Assembly: GCF_014270035.1 (NCBI RefSeq)
Contig: NZ_JACNEP010000013.1
Location: 31,603 to 95,602, forward strand
Source: Neptunicella marina
GTDB taxonomy: Bacteria; Pseudomonadota; Gammaproteobacteria; Enterobacterales; Alteromonadaceae
Length of the DNA stretch: 64,000 nucleotides
Reading direction: 5' to 3'
This document shows, one piece after another, positions 56,843-63,939 of the stretch (position 1 is the stretch's first letter; each line of letters starts with the position of its first letter). A model generated the notes under the pieces. It saw only the letters and a list, made by a program, of their open reading frames with translations. It ran no database searches and was not told the DNA's origin. The position numbers were made by a program, and so were the translations under genes.

Positions 56843-56956
56843 CTATTCGTCCCTGTTTCCCAAGTTGGAGAAATAGGGCCCTTCAGCTTCAATAACACAC
56901 TGTTCAAGCTCAGGAAACTGCGCAATATCATTAATATTTGCTTCTCTAAAATTCAA
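56843..56956 (-). pseudogene. N-terminal fragment of a GNAT gene
   Basis: From TTG 56956 the frame reads MNFREANINDIAQFPELEQC and VIEAEGPYFSN, close to the first ~35 residues of a common GNAT subgroup (REA..DL..LE..V..AE.PY), then stops at TAG. The rest of the domain is absent, so the cassette looks like a recombination remnant. Confidence 0.6.
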
Positions 56957-56990
56957 AATCTGTCTGCTCTATGTTGATAGTCGGGTACTT

Positions 56991-57085
56991 ACCATAACGC
57001 CCACAACAAGCCGGAATGGAAGTGCGAGAACGGAGTTTCAGCCCCGGGGGCTATCGTGGTTGTGATTATTATGTGTTGGTTATCC
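56991..57085 (-). repeat. attC site (95 bp)
   Basis: It starts ACCATAACGCCCACAACAAG (core GGGCGTTATGG on the minus strand) and ends GTGTTGGTTATCC. The stop codon of the next gene lies in the R'' end. The centre folds with GCCCCGGGGGC. Confidence 0.85.
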
Positions 57086-57479
57086 ATGCTGACCCTATAA
57101 AACACACTAAGGAAATTAGGACACCAATAAACGGTATTTTAAACCAGTATTTTTTAGCTAAAACTAAATACGCAATACCAACAGCGACTGGAAGAACAGA
57201 AAACCACAGCGAATTTTGTATCAATTCAAAATGGTAGACAGCCAACGGAATATAAATAGCGGCCAACAACATTGTTCCTAAACTGTGGCTGGCATTGAAT
57301 CCTACCCACGCGCGCCACATCGTTGTTTCTCTTGTAAGTTGTGGAGACGTACTTTCCATAGCTTGGGCGACTGCAGGATCATAAGGACTAAACCTTTCTG
57401 TGAAAAAGGTATAGATCAAGTGAACAGTGCCAAGCACACCAAATATTGAAACCCCAATTATTAATAATATTTGATCCAT
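57069..57479 (-). CDS. Cassette-encoded integral membrane protein
   Basis: From ATG 57479 (after GAGAGGAAC) the 136-residue protein has four hydrophobic segments (LLIIGVSIFGVLGTVHLIYTF, LGTMLLAAIYIPLAVY, LPVAVGIAYLVLA, IGVLISLVCFIGSAW). The layout with TRETTMWRAWVGFNASHSLG resembles the LIC_13387-like membrane family. Attributes are inferred; flanked by attC sites. Confidence 0.68.
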   Translation of the reverse strand: MDQILLIIGVSIFGVLGTVHLIYTFFTERFSPYDPAVAQAMESTSPQLTRETTMWRAWVGFNASHSLGTMLLAAIYIPLAVYHFELIQNSLWFSVLPVAVGIAYLVLAKKYWFKIPFIGVLISLVCFIGSAWITNT

Positions 57480-57498
57480 GTTCCTCTCTTTTTTGACA

Positions 57499-57543
57499 CA
57501 TAACGCCCTGTTAATGGGCAAAACTCAACACCTTGTTAGCTGC
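57499..57543 (-). repeat. Very short attC site (~45 bp)
   Basis: CATAACGCCCTGTTAATGGG is followed after ~14 bases by CACCTTGTTAGCTGC. The L'-R' pairing GCCC/GGGC is clear and both cores are present. At ~45 bases it is shorter than typical attC sites. Confidence 0.82.
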
Positions 57544-57546
57544 ACA

Positions 57547-57753
57547 CTACCAGGTTTCCTTTCGTTGAATTATCTTACATTTACTACACTCATATTCTTG
57601 CTTTTTTATTCCATCCCAGTCCCGTTCCGAAATCAGCTTCCATGAATGCCAATTTATATGGTATCCAATCAAATGCTTTAACAAGACAGGGACCATAATT
57701 ACGCTCGAAAGAATAAAGAACCAGTTATCTAAAGCAAAATTTACATATTCCAT
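57547..57753 (-). CDS. Small membrane-anchored cassette protein
   Basis: The 68-residue protein has one or two hydrophobic segments (NWFFILSSVIMVPVLLKHLI) and a CSKC-type Cys pair in YECSKCKIIQRKE. No family recognised. Flanked by attC sites. Confidence 0.58.
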   Translation of the reverse strand: MEYVNFALDNWFFILSSVIMVPVLLKHLIGYHINWHSWKLISERDWDGIKKQEYECSKCKIIQRKETW

Positions 57754-57770
57754 GGCTAATTCTCAGTAAA

Positions 57771-57881
57771 GCTAACGCCGCCAACAGGCGACCATTTGAA
57801 TGTGGAGCCTTTAATTTTAATCACGACATAATGCTCGATGGAAAAACTGTCACAGCTTTGATTGGTTTGTGGTTAGCATAC
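57771..57881 (-). repeat. attC site (~111 bp)
   Basis: GCTAACGCCGCCAACAGGCG (R'-L') begins the site and GGTTTGTGGTTAGCATAC ends it. The middle contains complementary tracts. Confidence 0.86.
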
Positions 57882-57890
57882 AAACCTAGC

Positions 57891-58112
57891 CTAGACAAAC
57901 AGGTTTAAGAAACCTGAAAAACCAAAAAAACCAAGAAACCCCAAGTAAGACGCCAGCTTAAGATATGTATTTGTACTGCCCCAAACTGAGAAAGCACCAA
58001 ACGCTCCGAACCCGGAAAAAGCAGGATCGTAAAATCCCAGAAGGCCAAATAAGCCAAGTAAAGCCAGATATCGCACTTTCGACTGAGGATGTTCTGATGA
58101 GTCATGTTTCAT
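57891..58112 (-). CDS. Gly/Phe-rich small membrane protein
   Basis: The 73-residue protein from MKHDSSEHP has repeated LGLFGLLGF, FGAFGAF and LGFLGFFGFSGF segments, two hydrophobic helices rich in Gly and Phe. It is distantly like DUF3796-type short membrane proteins. The last of four genes between two attC sites. Confidence 0.6.
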   Translation of the reverse strand: MKHDSSEHPQSKVRYLALLGLFGLLGFYDPAFSGFGAFGAFSVWGSTNTYLKLASYLGFLGFFGFSGFLNLFV

Positions 58113-58242
58113 TTTTAAATCTCCCTGTAAACCAAATTGATACTGCATCCTGCTATGCCTTACGGCGCATACGCGAGGCAGCCGCATGTATACATTCCAG
58201 CAAACGACATAACTGACAATAGCGCATTTTTAGCCGCCGATT

Positions 58243-58806
58243 TCAATTTACCTTTTTACTAACCAGGTTGAAAATGAAACTAAACAGAACTAGCGAGACC
58301 AGCATGGGAATAATTATTGCGGTTCCCAAATTTCCGAATATGGCGAAAAGTGAAAAGATACCAACGTAAATAAACCCTGCGCCAACCTGCGACTTAACTG
58401 TGAGCGGCCGCGGTGAGTTGGTAGAAAAATACCAATTAAATGCGCAGTAAATAACACCGAACACTGTGACAATATTTGAAACGAAGAAAATAGGTTTAGG
58501 ACCGTTAATAAATAATCCCACAACCGATAAAAACACGGACAAAACAAGTAAAGCTAAAAATGGTTTACTGTATTTAAGACTTCTACTGGATAACACTGAT
58601 GAAGGCGTGTCTAATTTCTCTAAAGGTACTTGTAACGCCGCGGCCAGACATACTTTTGTTTCCAGTGATGCTCTCCCTTCTGATTCGACACGTTGTATTG
58701 TGCGTAAACCTAATCCACACGCCTTCGCTAGCTGCTCCTGAGACCAACCAGATCTTTTCCTGAGCGTTTTCACAACATCTGAATTAACCATTAATTCCTT
58801 TTCCAT
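58243..58806 (-). CDS. XRE-type HTH regulator with membrane domain
   Basis: The 187-residue protein has an N-terminal XRE HTH (LRKRSGWSQEQLAKACGLGLRTIQRVE) and a C-terminal half with three or four hydrophobic segments (LALLVLSVFLSVVGLFI, AFNWYF, LVSLVLFSFIFNLV). A regulator tethered to the membrane is unusual but known. ATG at 58806 follows AGGGGA. It lies in the four-gene stretch between attC sites. Confidence 0.82.
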   Translation of the reverse strand: MEKELMVNSDVVKTLRKRSGWSQEQLAKACGLGLRTIQRVESEGRASLETKVCLAAALQVPLEKLDTPSSVLSSRSLKYSKPFLALLVLSVFLSVVGLFINGPKPIFFVSNIVTVFGVIYCAFNWYFSTNSPRPLTVKSQVGAGFIYVGIFSLFAIFGNLGTAIIIPMLVSLVLFSFIFNLVSKKVN

Positions 58807-58950
58807 TTTCAATTCCCCTAAGTTTTAGCAGAGGAACTTACTATCGAAAAATTTTCTGCAATTATCTACGTCAGTTTGCCGCCATCGCCCGCCAGACACC
58901 CGCCAATTTTGGTGCTAGCTTGCATCCGGAACAAAAATTCACATCATGAC

Positions 58951-59397
58951 TTAACGTGTAGAATGAGATCCAGCCTTATAGAAGACAACCGGAGCTAAAG
59001 CATACCAAACCAGTGCAACCAGATATGCGGCTCCGGCAATCACATCACGGTTAGCAAAATACTCATTTAATGACAGCCCTCTTAACGTTAACACTACAGT
59101 AAATTCGACCGACAACAGTAAAAGCAGCGCAACAATACCAACTAACCAAGCGCCAGATGGATTTAACACGTTTTTATTTTTAGCTACCAGATGGCGCGCT
59201 ACAACCCAGCAAACAATCATCATAACTGGCGTTTCCATTAGCTCCGCATTGCGCTCACCTATAAAATCTACCACAAACAAAACTCTTACCGTGCCAAGCA
59301 CAAAACCGGCTGCAAAAACACATAAGAAATAGAGTATGGATATTCTTATTGCCTGAACCATTATGGATTGTCCTCGCATGTCCCAGTCCTTTTCCAT
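58951..59397 (-). CDS. Hypothetical integral membrane protein
   Basis: The 148-residue protein has four hydrophobic segments (ISILYFLCVFAAGFVLGTVRVLFVV, PVMMIVCWVVARHL, WLVGIVALLLLLSVEF, VIAGAAYLVALVWYAL). No family recognised. The exact start is uncertain; MEKDWDM is shown. Confidence 0.62.
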   Translation of the reverse strand: MEKDWDMRGQSIMVQAIRISILYFLCVFAAGFVLGTVRVLFVVDFIGERNAELMETPVMMIVCWVVARHLVAKNKNVLNPSGAWLVGIVALLLLLSVEFTVVLTLRGLSLNEYFANRDVIAGAAYLVALVWYALAPVVFYKAGSHSTR

Positions 59398-59427
59398 TAC
59401 AGCACGTAAATGAATATGTAAACAGGC

Positions 59428-59877
59428 TTAAATCTTACGCTGGCCTAACGACCTAATAAGAGCCAAAGGCCCGGGGTGCACTTGAACAAATTGTGAGGAG
59501 TTAAGTGCAGTCAATACCCACCGGGCAAACACCCAAAGCAGGACAAGCCATATAATAATGATAATTACTGCCGCAGAATAACTGACAGGTTTTCCGGCTA
59601 CCTCTTGTGCCTGAAGCCGGGCGGACTCCATTACTGAAGGTGGGGTTAAACACATGATAAGAGCCAGGCCAGCAGGAATAATTATGATGTCATCCAGGAG
59701 GCCGATGATAGGAATGAAATCAGGGATTAAATCTATTGGACTTAATGCATAAGCAGCTACGAGGATTGCTAAAACCCGAACCAGGAAAGGCATACGCGGA
59801 TCCCTGGCTGCATAGTAAATTGCCAGAGTTTGTGCCTTGAGTTTTCTAGCGTTCTCTTTTATCAACTGGAGCTTCAT
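59428..59877 (-). CDS. YkvA-family (DUF1232) membrane protein
   Basis: The 149-residue protein has MPFLVRVLAILVAAYALSPIDLIPDFIPIIGLLDDIIIIP, the DUF1232 signature, and a second hydrophobic stretch near the C-terminus (VIIIIIWLVLLWVFARWVL). ATG at 59877 is just past an attC. Role unknown. Confidence 0.85.
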   Translation of the reverse strand: MKLQLIKENARKLKAQTLAIYYAARDPRMPFLVRVLAILVAAYALSPIDLIPDFIPIIGLLDDIIIIPAGLALIMCLTPPSVMESARLQAQEVAGKPVSYSAAVIIIIIWLVLLWVFARWVLTALNSSQFVQVHPGPLALIRSLGQRKI

Positions 59878-59879
59878 AG

Positions 59880-59981
59880 AAACTAACACTTGCCTAACCG
59901 GCGTAAAATAGCAGGCAAAAATTAGCGATGAAGGAGCGCAACCTGCTTTTTTGCGTCCTCTGGTTCAGGCACTTGTTAGTT
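59880..59981 (-). repeat. attC site (~102 bp)
   Basis: It begins AACTAACACTTGCCTAACCG (R' GTTAG core on the minus strand) and ends GGCACTTGTTAGTTGCC. The neighbouring acetyltransferase stop TAA lies in the R'' core. Confidence 0.86.
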
Positions 59982-60407
59982 GCCGATTTCTTGGACATAT
60001 CTATAGGACGTTTTAGTAAAGCCTATTTTTTCATAATATTGCTGTGTGGCTTGACGAGCTAAAGATGTCGTTACTTCTAGTTTTGAACAAAGTCGTTTCT
60101 TACTCAAACCTTTTGCAAAATCAATTAACTGGCTTCCCACCCCAGCGCCTCGGGAATTTTGATCAACAACGATTGCCGTAATTCTGCAAATTTTTTCTTG
60201 AGACGGAAAGTAATCGAAATAAATGACGCTCATTAACCCGACAACCTTATCGCTTCTTTTGGCAATGTAAATTTCATCTCTTCTGTCGGTTTGAGCTAAT
60301 ACTCGCTTTAAATCTTCCAACGTACTGTCATAGCCAAGCTGCGAAAGTAGTTTTAACGCTTCACTGGCATGGCCAGGTTCAGCTTTCTTTATTTCAGTTT
60401 TACTCAT
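59976..60407 (-). CDS. GNAT N-acetyltransferase
   Basis: From ATG 60407 the 143-residue protein has ITAIVVDQNSRGAGVGSQLIDFAKGL and LARQATQQYYEKIGF, the GNAT motifs. The stop codon lies within the next attC. Substrate unknown. Confidence 0.85.
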   Translation of the reverse strand: MSKTEIKKAEPGHASEALKLLSQLGYDSTLEDLKRVLAQTDRRDEIYIAKRSDKVVGLMSVIYFDYFPSQEKICRITAIVVDQNSRGAGVGSQLIDFAKGLSKKRLCSKLEVTTSLARQATQQYYEKIGFTKTSYRYVQEIGN

Positions 60408-60421
60408 ATTTTTCACTTGGC

Positions 60422-60490
60422 AACTAACGCTCTGCGAAGGGGCAAATGTGAGCGTAGCGAGTGGCTTTCCGATGATTTAACTTGTTATGC
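60422..60490 (-). repeat. attC site (~69 bp)
   Basis: AACTAACGCTCTGCGAAGGG (R'-L') opens it and TTTAACTTGTTATGC (R'') closes it. HigA's stop TAA sits within R''. Confidence 0.86.
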
Positions 60491-60778
60491 TGCAGTTAGA
60501 TCTAACTTGTGTAGATTGCCTAACTTAGCCGTCCTTTTTGCCTGCCAAAGATCATAATTGTCTTGCATGGTTAACCAGCTTTCCGGGGTTCGGCCAAGAA
60601 CTTTGGCAAGCCTCAGTGCCATTTCTGGACTGACGCCACTCTGAGTTCTGAGAATACGATTTAGGGTGGAGGCTGCAACATCCAAGTGCTTTGCCAGGTT
60701 TCGACAACTGACGCCAAATGGCTCCATATAAGTTGCAGAGATAAACTCTCCTGGATGTGGTGGGTTATACATAGTCAT
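60485..60778 (-). CDS. higA: Antitoxin HigA
   Basis: The 97-residue XRE-type antitoxin has MTMYNPPHPGEFISATYMEP and the HTH CRNLAKHLDVAASTLNRILR, then EMALRLAKVLGRTPESW. It follows the toxin gene with one base shared (TAATG). It neutralises HigB and represses the operon. The tail is within attC. Confidence 0.93.
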   Translation of the reverse strand: MTMYNPPHPGEFISATYMEPFGVSCRNLAKHLDVAASTLNRILRTQSGVSPEMALRLAKVLGRTPESWLTMQDNYDLWQAKRTAKLGNLHKLDLTAA

Positions 60779-61056
60779 TAGTGGTAATCCTCGTAATTTA
60801 CGATATAAGCATCACCATTTTCGAACTCAAAGGTTATGCGCCAGTTTCCATTGACGGTAATTGACCAAGTTTCCTTTCTTTGGCCCTTGAGCTGATGCAG
60901 CCTGAAGCCAGGGATATCAATATCTTCAATGACATGCGCAGTATCCAAAGCGGCCAGCTGCATGCGAAGCTTACTCGCATGTTTGGCTTGTATACCTTTT
61001 TTACTACCGCTTTCGAAAAACAGCTGAAGGCCTTTATGCTTAAACGATTTTATCAT
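60778..61056 (-). CDS. higB: Toxin HigB (RelE-type mRNA interferase)
   Basis: The 92-residue toxin starts MIKSFKHKGLQLFFESGSKK and carries LQLAALDTAHVIEDIDIPGFRLHQLKG and WSITVNGNWRITFEFENGDAYIVNYEDYH, the HigB consensus. The family cleaves mRNA at ribosomes. Toxin-first order with HigA is standard. ATG at 61056 was chosen by homology; the TTG at 61062 is an alternative. Confidence 0.93.
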   Translation of the reverse strand: MIKSFKHKGLQLFFESGSKKGIQAKHASKLRMQLAALDTAHVIEDIDIPGFRLHQLKGQRKETWSITVNGNWRITFEFENGDAYIVNYEDYH

Positions 61057-61062
61057 CGCCAA

Positions 61063-61090
61063 AGTGTAGCATGTTGCGCAACACTTTCAA
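61063..61090 (-). promoter_or_regulatory. Promoter and HigA-type operator of higBA
   Basis: On the minus strand TTGAAA (-35, 61085-61090) and TACACT (-10, 61063-61068) are 16 bases apart. The perfect palindrome TGTTGCGCAACA (61072-61083) lies between them. The start codon is only six bases past the -10, so the message may be leaderless. Confidence 0.7.
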
Positions 61091-61101
61091 TAAGCATACC
61101 C

Positions 61102-61162
61102 CTTTTAACGACGGAAAACGCGAGCGCAGCGAGTGGTTTTTCGATCGTTTAACTTGTTATAC
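61102..61162 (-). repeat. attC site (~61 bp)
   Basis: CTTTTAACGACGGAAAACG opens it (core CGTCGTTA on the minus strand) and GTTTAACTTGTTATACAAG closes it. The central GCGAGCGCAGCGAG tract resembles the 60422 site. Confidence 0.83.
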
Positions 61163-61468
61163 AAGATTATTGTGCCGCCCTTTCCGTCTTCCAATACCAG
61201 TTTGTGATTTACATTCCAAGCTCACAAAAGCATGAGGCAAGAAAGAAAGTAGAAAGGTACTCAACCCCAAAGAAACTGAATTTGTTATTGGATAGATCAT
61301 ACAAGCCAAAGCAAAAAATAAAGCGAATAATATCGTAGCAATAAGCTGTGACCCGGCTGTAGGTTTTAGCTCAGATCCGCACAGAGTACATCGAGGCTTA
61401 ACTTTAAAAATAAGCTGAAATCTTTGAGATAATGAAACTCCATTTTCTCCGCAAACTGGGCAATTCAA
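61157..61468 (-). CDS. Zinc-ribbon membrane protein
   Basis: The 103-residue protein starts with TTG at 61468 after AAAGGAG. It begins MNCPVCGENGV and has a second CTLCGSEL, making a two-CxxC zinc ribbon, then hydrophobic segments (LIATILFALFFALACMIY, LGLSTFLLSFL). Function unknown. The stop lies within the R'' core of an attC. Confidence 0.72.
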   Translation of the reverse strand: MNCPVCGENGVSLSQRFQLIFKVKPRCTLCGSELKPTAGSQLIATILFALFFALACMIYPITNSVSLGLSTFLLSFLPHAFVSLECKSQTGIGRRKGRHNNLV

Positions 61469-61483
61469 ATCACACTCCTTTGT

Positions 61484-61543
61484 GTATAACGCTACGCTAC
61501 ATTCCGCCGCCTTTTTGGCGTCAATTTGAGCTGTTTGTTATAC
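61484..61543 (-). repeat. attC site (~60 bp)
   Basis: GTATAACGCTACGCTACATTC opens the site, GAGCTGTTTGTTATAC closes it; the middle has CCGCC/GGCG complementary tracts. The short length resembles classical 57-60 bp sites. Confidence 0.85.
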
Positions 61544-61825
61544 ATTTTTGTCATTCTCTTTTCCGTGCCAAATTCTTAAAATATAAATAATCTCATCGGT
61601 AATTAGATAACGAACCGTATATTGACCAACATAGAGATCACGAATTCTTTCTGGATCAGAAGCTTTTAAAACGGGCAAGCCAATCTGAGAGAATTGTTTA
61701 AGTTTCTGAACGCCCTCTTGAAGGTCTATGGCAATTCTGCGAGCAGCAAATGGATTCTTGTTTTCTAAGAATTCAACAACTCGCTGGAGATCCCCAATCG
61801 ATTCTGGTGAATATTTGACATTCAT
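61538..61825 (-). CDS. ParE/RelE-family toxin
   Basis: The 95-residue protein has MNVKYSPESIGDLQRVVEFL, ARRIAIDLQEGVQKLKQF and RDLYVGQYTVRYLITDEIIYILRIWHGKEND, the RelE/ParE superfamily fold. It overlaps the antitoxin gene by four bases (ATGA). ParE types poison gyrase and RelE types cleave mRNA; the sequence favours ParE-like but cannot decide. Confidence 0.88.
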   Translation of the reverse strand: MNVKYSPESIGDLQRVVEFLENKNPFAARRIAIDLQEGVQKLKQFSQIGLPVLKASDPERIRDLYVGQYTVRYLITDEIIYILRIWHGKENDKNV

Positions 61826-62088
61826 GGTTTAGGAGCAGAGGTTCTCGCGCCAGTACCCCAGCTATTAAGCCAAGCATTAACGTCTGCCTCGTCTACAGAC
61901 TGACCTGATTTTATAGACTCCAGAGCTTCCAGCGTATCTTGCCATCTGGTTTCTTCAAGTGACTGCCTTGCCAAAAATTCCCTTACCGCCTGATTTATAA
62001 GGTAATTTTTACTCCTATCGAGCTTCTTCGCGAGATAATCTAAAGGCTTATCCACATCGTCATTAAGGCGAACACTTGTAATACTCAT
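61822..62088 (-). CDS. Ribbon-helix-helix antitoxin
   Basis: The protein from MSITSVRLNDDVDKPLDYL has an N-terminal ribbon-helix-helix (MSITSVRLNDDV, KNYLINQAVREFLA) and an acidic C-terminal tail that would wrap the toxin. An extra four residues (MDEN) are possible from 62100. It is encoded before the toxin, as is usual for ParD/RelB-like systems. The pair is a cassette. Confidence 0.88.
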   Translation of the reverse strand: MSITSVRLNDDVDKPLDYLAKKLDRSKNYLINQAVREFLARQSLEETRWQDTLEALESIKSGQSVDEADVNAWLNSWGTGARTSAPKP

Positions 62089-62109
62089 ATTCTCATCCAA
62101 CTGTAACCA

Positions 62110-62132
62110 TTTGTATTACATGTTAGTACAAA
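62110..62132. promoter_or_regulatory. Candidate operator of the RHH/ParE cassette
   Basis: An imperfect 23-base palindrome with TTTGTA and TACAAA arms lies about 22 bases before the antitoxin start, where an RHH antitoxin would bind. Confidence 0.55.
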
Positions 62133-62156
62133 GGCGAAAGACGGAATAGATAAATT

Positions 62157-62266
62157 TATAACGCCGCTGTAAGTTTTGACTTTGTAGTGGAGGGTTTGTG
62201 GTAGCGTAGCGTCAATCCACAAAAGCCGGAACGAAAAAGTTGTCAACTTGACAGCCTTGTTAGGGC
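62157..62266 (-). repeat. attC site (~110 bp)
   Basis: TTATAACGCCGCTGTAAG opens the site and CAGCCTTGTTAGGGC closes it; the middle contains GGTTTGTGG/CCACAAA-type complementary tracts. The GFA gene's TAG stop is two bases outside. Confidence 0.86.
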
Positions 62267-62661
62267 TAACCCCGCCCCTCTTTATATTCTTTTAGTTGCT
62301 CACTATTAGTAGGCCATTGGGCTTTATAAGAACAATATATATTTGCATTAGGTTTATGATTTGGCTCTTCATCTAATGTGCCAAGCGCAATTTCATAACC
62401 GGTATTATTACCTTTTACCTTATAAAATAAACTTGAACCACACTTCTCGCAAAAACCTCTCTCTGCAACTTCAGATGACTCATACACCTTTATGTGTGAC
62501 TCACCTTTTAGCCATGTGAAGTTTTCAGGCTTTACCCCAGCAAAAGTGGCAAATGCAGCGCCGCTACTCTTTCTACACATAGAGCAATGACAATTTGCGA
62601 TATTTGGCTCAAATTCATTTACTCGATATTGAATTGAACCACATAGACAGCTACCTAGCAT
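62266..62661 (-). CDS. GFA family protein (cassette)
   Basis: The 131-residue protein has GSCLCGSIQYRV, ANCHCSMCRKSSGAAFATF and GFCEKCGSSLFYK, the two-zinc GFA pattern. It lies between two clear attC sites as a single-gene cassette. It is the fourth GFA gene in the window. Confidence 0.89.
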   Translation of the reverse strand: MLGSCLCGSIQYRVNEFEPNIANCHCSMCRKSSGAAFATFAGVKPENFTWLKGESHIKVYESSEVAERGFCEKCGSSLFYKVKGNNTGYEIALGTLDEEPNHKPNANIYCSYKAQWPTNSEQLKEYKEGRG

Positions 62662-62674
62662 AATTTCCCTTATT

Positions 62675-62755
62675 GCCCTAACGCTTTACTCACCGGAAAA
62701 TCAAAAGCAGAGTGAAGCGACACTTTTGATTTTCCGCTGGAGTTATTTGTTAGGC
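62675..62755 (-). repeat. attC site (~81 bp)
   Basis: GCCCTAACGCTTTACTCACC opens it and TTATTTGTTAGGC closes it. The central arms GGAAAATCAAAAG and CTTTTGATTTTCC are perfectly complementary. Confidence 0.88.
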
Positions 62756-62971
62756 AATGGTTCTACCTTTTCGTTTAGTGATGTACGGTAGCACAAACAG
62801 ATATAGACCAGTTAATAGCATTAAAAGGAGCGGGGGTAATGGCGAGTAAGTTATCCACCACGAAGGCTCAGCGGAATCTTCAGCTCTGGCTACGAAATTA
62901 GCAACTACGGTGACCGTAAAAACAATCGATAACCAACGGTGGCTTTGTCGGACCCATAAATTCCAGTTCAT
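62750..62971 (-). CDS. Small membrane protein, third gene of a cassette
   Basis: The 73-residue protein has two hydrophobic segments (WLSIVFTVTVVANFVA and LPPLLLMLLTGLYLFVLPYI). It overlaps the VOC gene by four bases (ATGA), so the two are coupled. It ends within an attC. Confidence 0.65.
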   Translation of the reverse strand: MNWNLWVRQSHRWLSIVFTVTVVANFVARAEDSAEPSWWITYSPLPPLLLMLLTGLYLFVLPYITKRKGRTIA

Positions 62972-63399
62972 TTAGAGCTCCCTGATTGTGAATTGGGTGC
63001 AACTTCGATCATTTTCCATCCGTTGCCAGACGGATCCCGAAAACCGGCATCCACCGTACCATATCGTTCCATGGGCTCCTGAGTAAATTCCACGCCACAT
63101 TTACTCATACGTTCATAAGCAGCACGACAGTTATCCACCAATAAAACTAAAGGAGGCATGGCTCCCTTTGCTACTACCTCATGCAAGGTCTGCGCTGTCG
63201 CGATGTCATGCACTGGAGGACCCGGTTTGAATAAGCCAAGTTGGAACGAAGGCTGATCTGGATGCTGTACAGTCAGCCAACGATAGTCGCCATTACGTAC
63301 ATCTGTATGAACAACAAACCCTAACTTCTCGACATAGAATGAGAGTGCCTCATCTTGATCTCGCACATACAATCCAGCCGTATTAATACCTGTAGTCAT
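62968..63399 (-). CDS. VOC-family protein
   Basis: The 143-residue protein has TTGINTAGLYVRDQDEALSFYVEKLGF, RWLTVQHPDQPSFQLGL, LLVDNCRAAYERM and FRDPSGNGWKMIEVAP, the VOC pattern. It lies between an AraC-type regulator and a small membrane protein, all on one strand without an attC between. The reaction is unknown. Confidence 0.86.
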   Translation of the reverse strand: MTTGINTAGLYVRDQDEALSFYVEKLGFVVHTDVRNGDYRWLTVQHPDQPSFQLGLFKPGPPVHDIATAQTLHEVVAKGAMPPLVLLVDNCRAAYERMSKCGVEFTQEPMERYGTVDAGFRDPSGNGWKMIEVAPNSQSGSSK

Positions 63400-63408
63400 A
63401 AAACTTCC

Positions 63409-63876
63409 TCATTTAGATTGGAGTTTTAGCTTGCCAGCAACCTCCAGTCGGCGCTTCTCCGAAACTGCTATATTGAGATTTGGACGATCAACTGCACGAA
63501 TAACGCATTCGGGGATATCCTGCCGCGCATGTGATACCGAGCATTCTCGTGCTCGAAACTCCCCGGGACTTTCACCAGTAATATCACTGAATATGCGCCC
63601 AAAGGTGCCAATACTATTCCAGCCAGTTTGCAGTGCGATTTCAGTAATGGGTAGTTCAGTGTCGCGGAGTAGAGCCATCGCCCGTTCTATACGACGGGTG
63701 AGCACGTAACGGTGCGGAGGTGAACCGAAAGCTTTTTTGAACTGTCGCGCAAAATGAGCGACCGAAACAAAACTTACTTGAGCCAACCGCTTTATTGACC
63801 AATCTTCATGGGGCGCACCGTCAATACAATCTTTCGCTCGCAATAATCTGCGCAATAACTCGGGACTTTGAATCAT
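63409..63876 (-). CDS. AraC-type HTH regulator
   Basis: The 155-residue protein is mostly the AraC DNA-binding domain (about 15-110): WSIKRLAQVSFVSVAHFARQFKKAFGSPPHRYVLTRR and LPITEIALQTGWNSIGTFGRIFSDITGESPGEFR. It has no large ligand domain, only a ~40-residue tail. Nine bases separate it from the VOC gene it probably regulates; the cassette carries its own regulator. Confidence 0.85.
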   Translation of the reverse strand: MIQSPELLRRLLRAKDCIDGAPHEDWSIKRLAQVSFVSVAHFARQFKKAFGSPPHRYVLTRRIERAMALLRDTELPITEIALQTGWNSIGTFGRIFSDITGESPGEFRARECSVSHARQDIPECVIRAVDRPNLNIAVSEKRRLEVAGKLKLQSK

Positions 63877-63880
63877 ATTT

Positions 63881-63939
63881 GTCTAACGCTTCAAGCAGGG
63901 GCGCAGCTTTGCTGCGTCCATTACCTTGACTTGTTAAGT
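63881..63939 (-). repeat. attC site (~59 bp)
   Basis: GTCTAACGCTTCAAGCAGG opens it (core GCGTTAGAC on the minus strand) and GACTTGTTAAG closes it. The middle contains GCGCAGC/GCTGCG pairing. The gene entering from the right edge stops inside it. Confidence 0.87.

Noticed and set aside
56725..56931. Alternative-frame 68-residue gene overlapping 56621-56836
   Set aside because: Its frame is a shadow of the GNAT fragment and the 71-residue gene and has no ribosome site.
59428..59520. An attC overlapping the end of the YkvA gene (GGCCTAACGACC at about 59443)
   Set aside because: Only one end resembles a core; no convincing partner end or L' pairing was found, and the codons read as normal protein.
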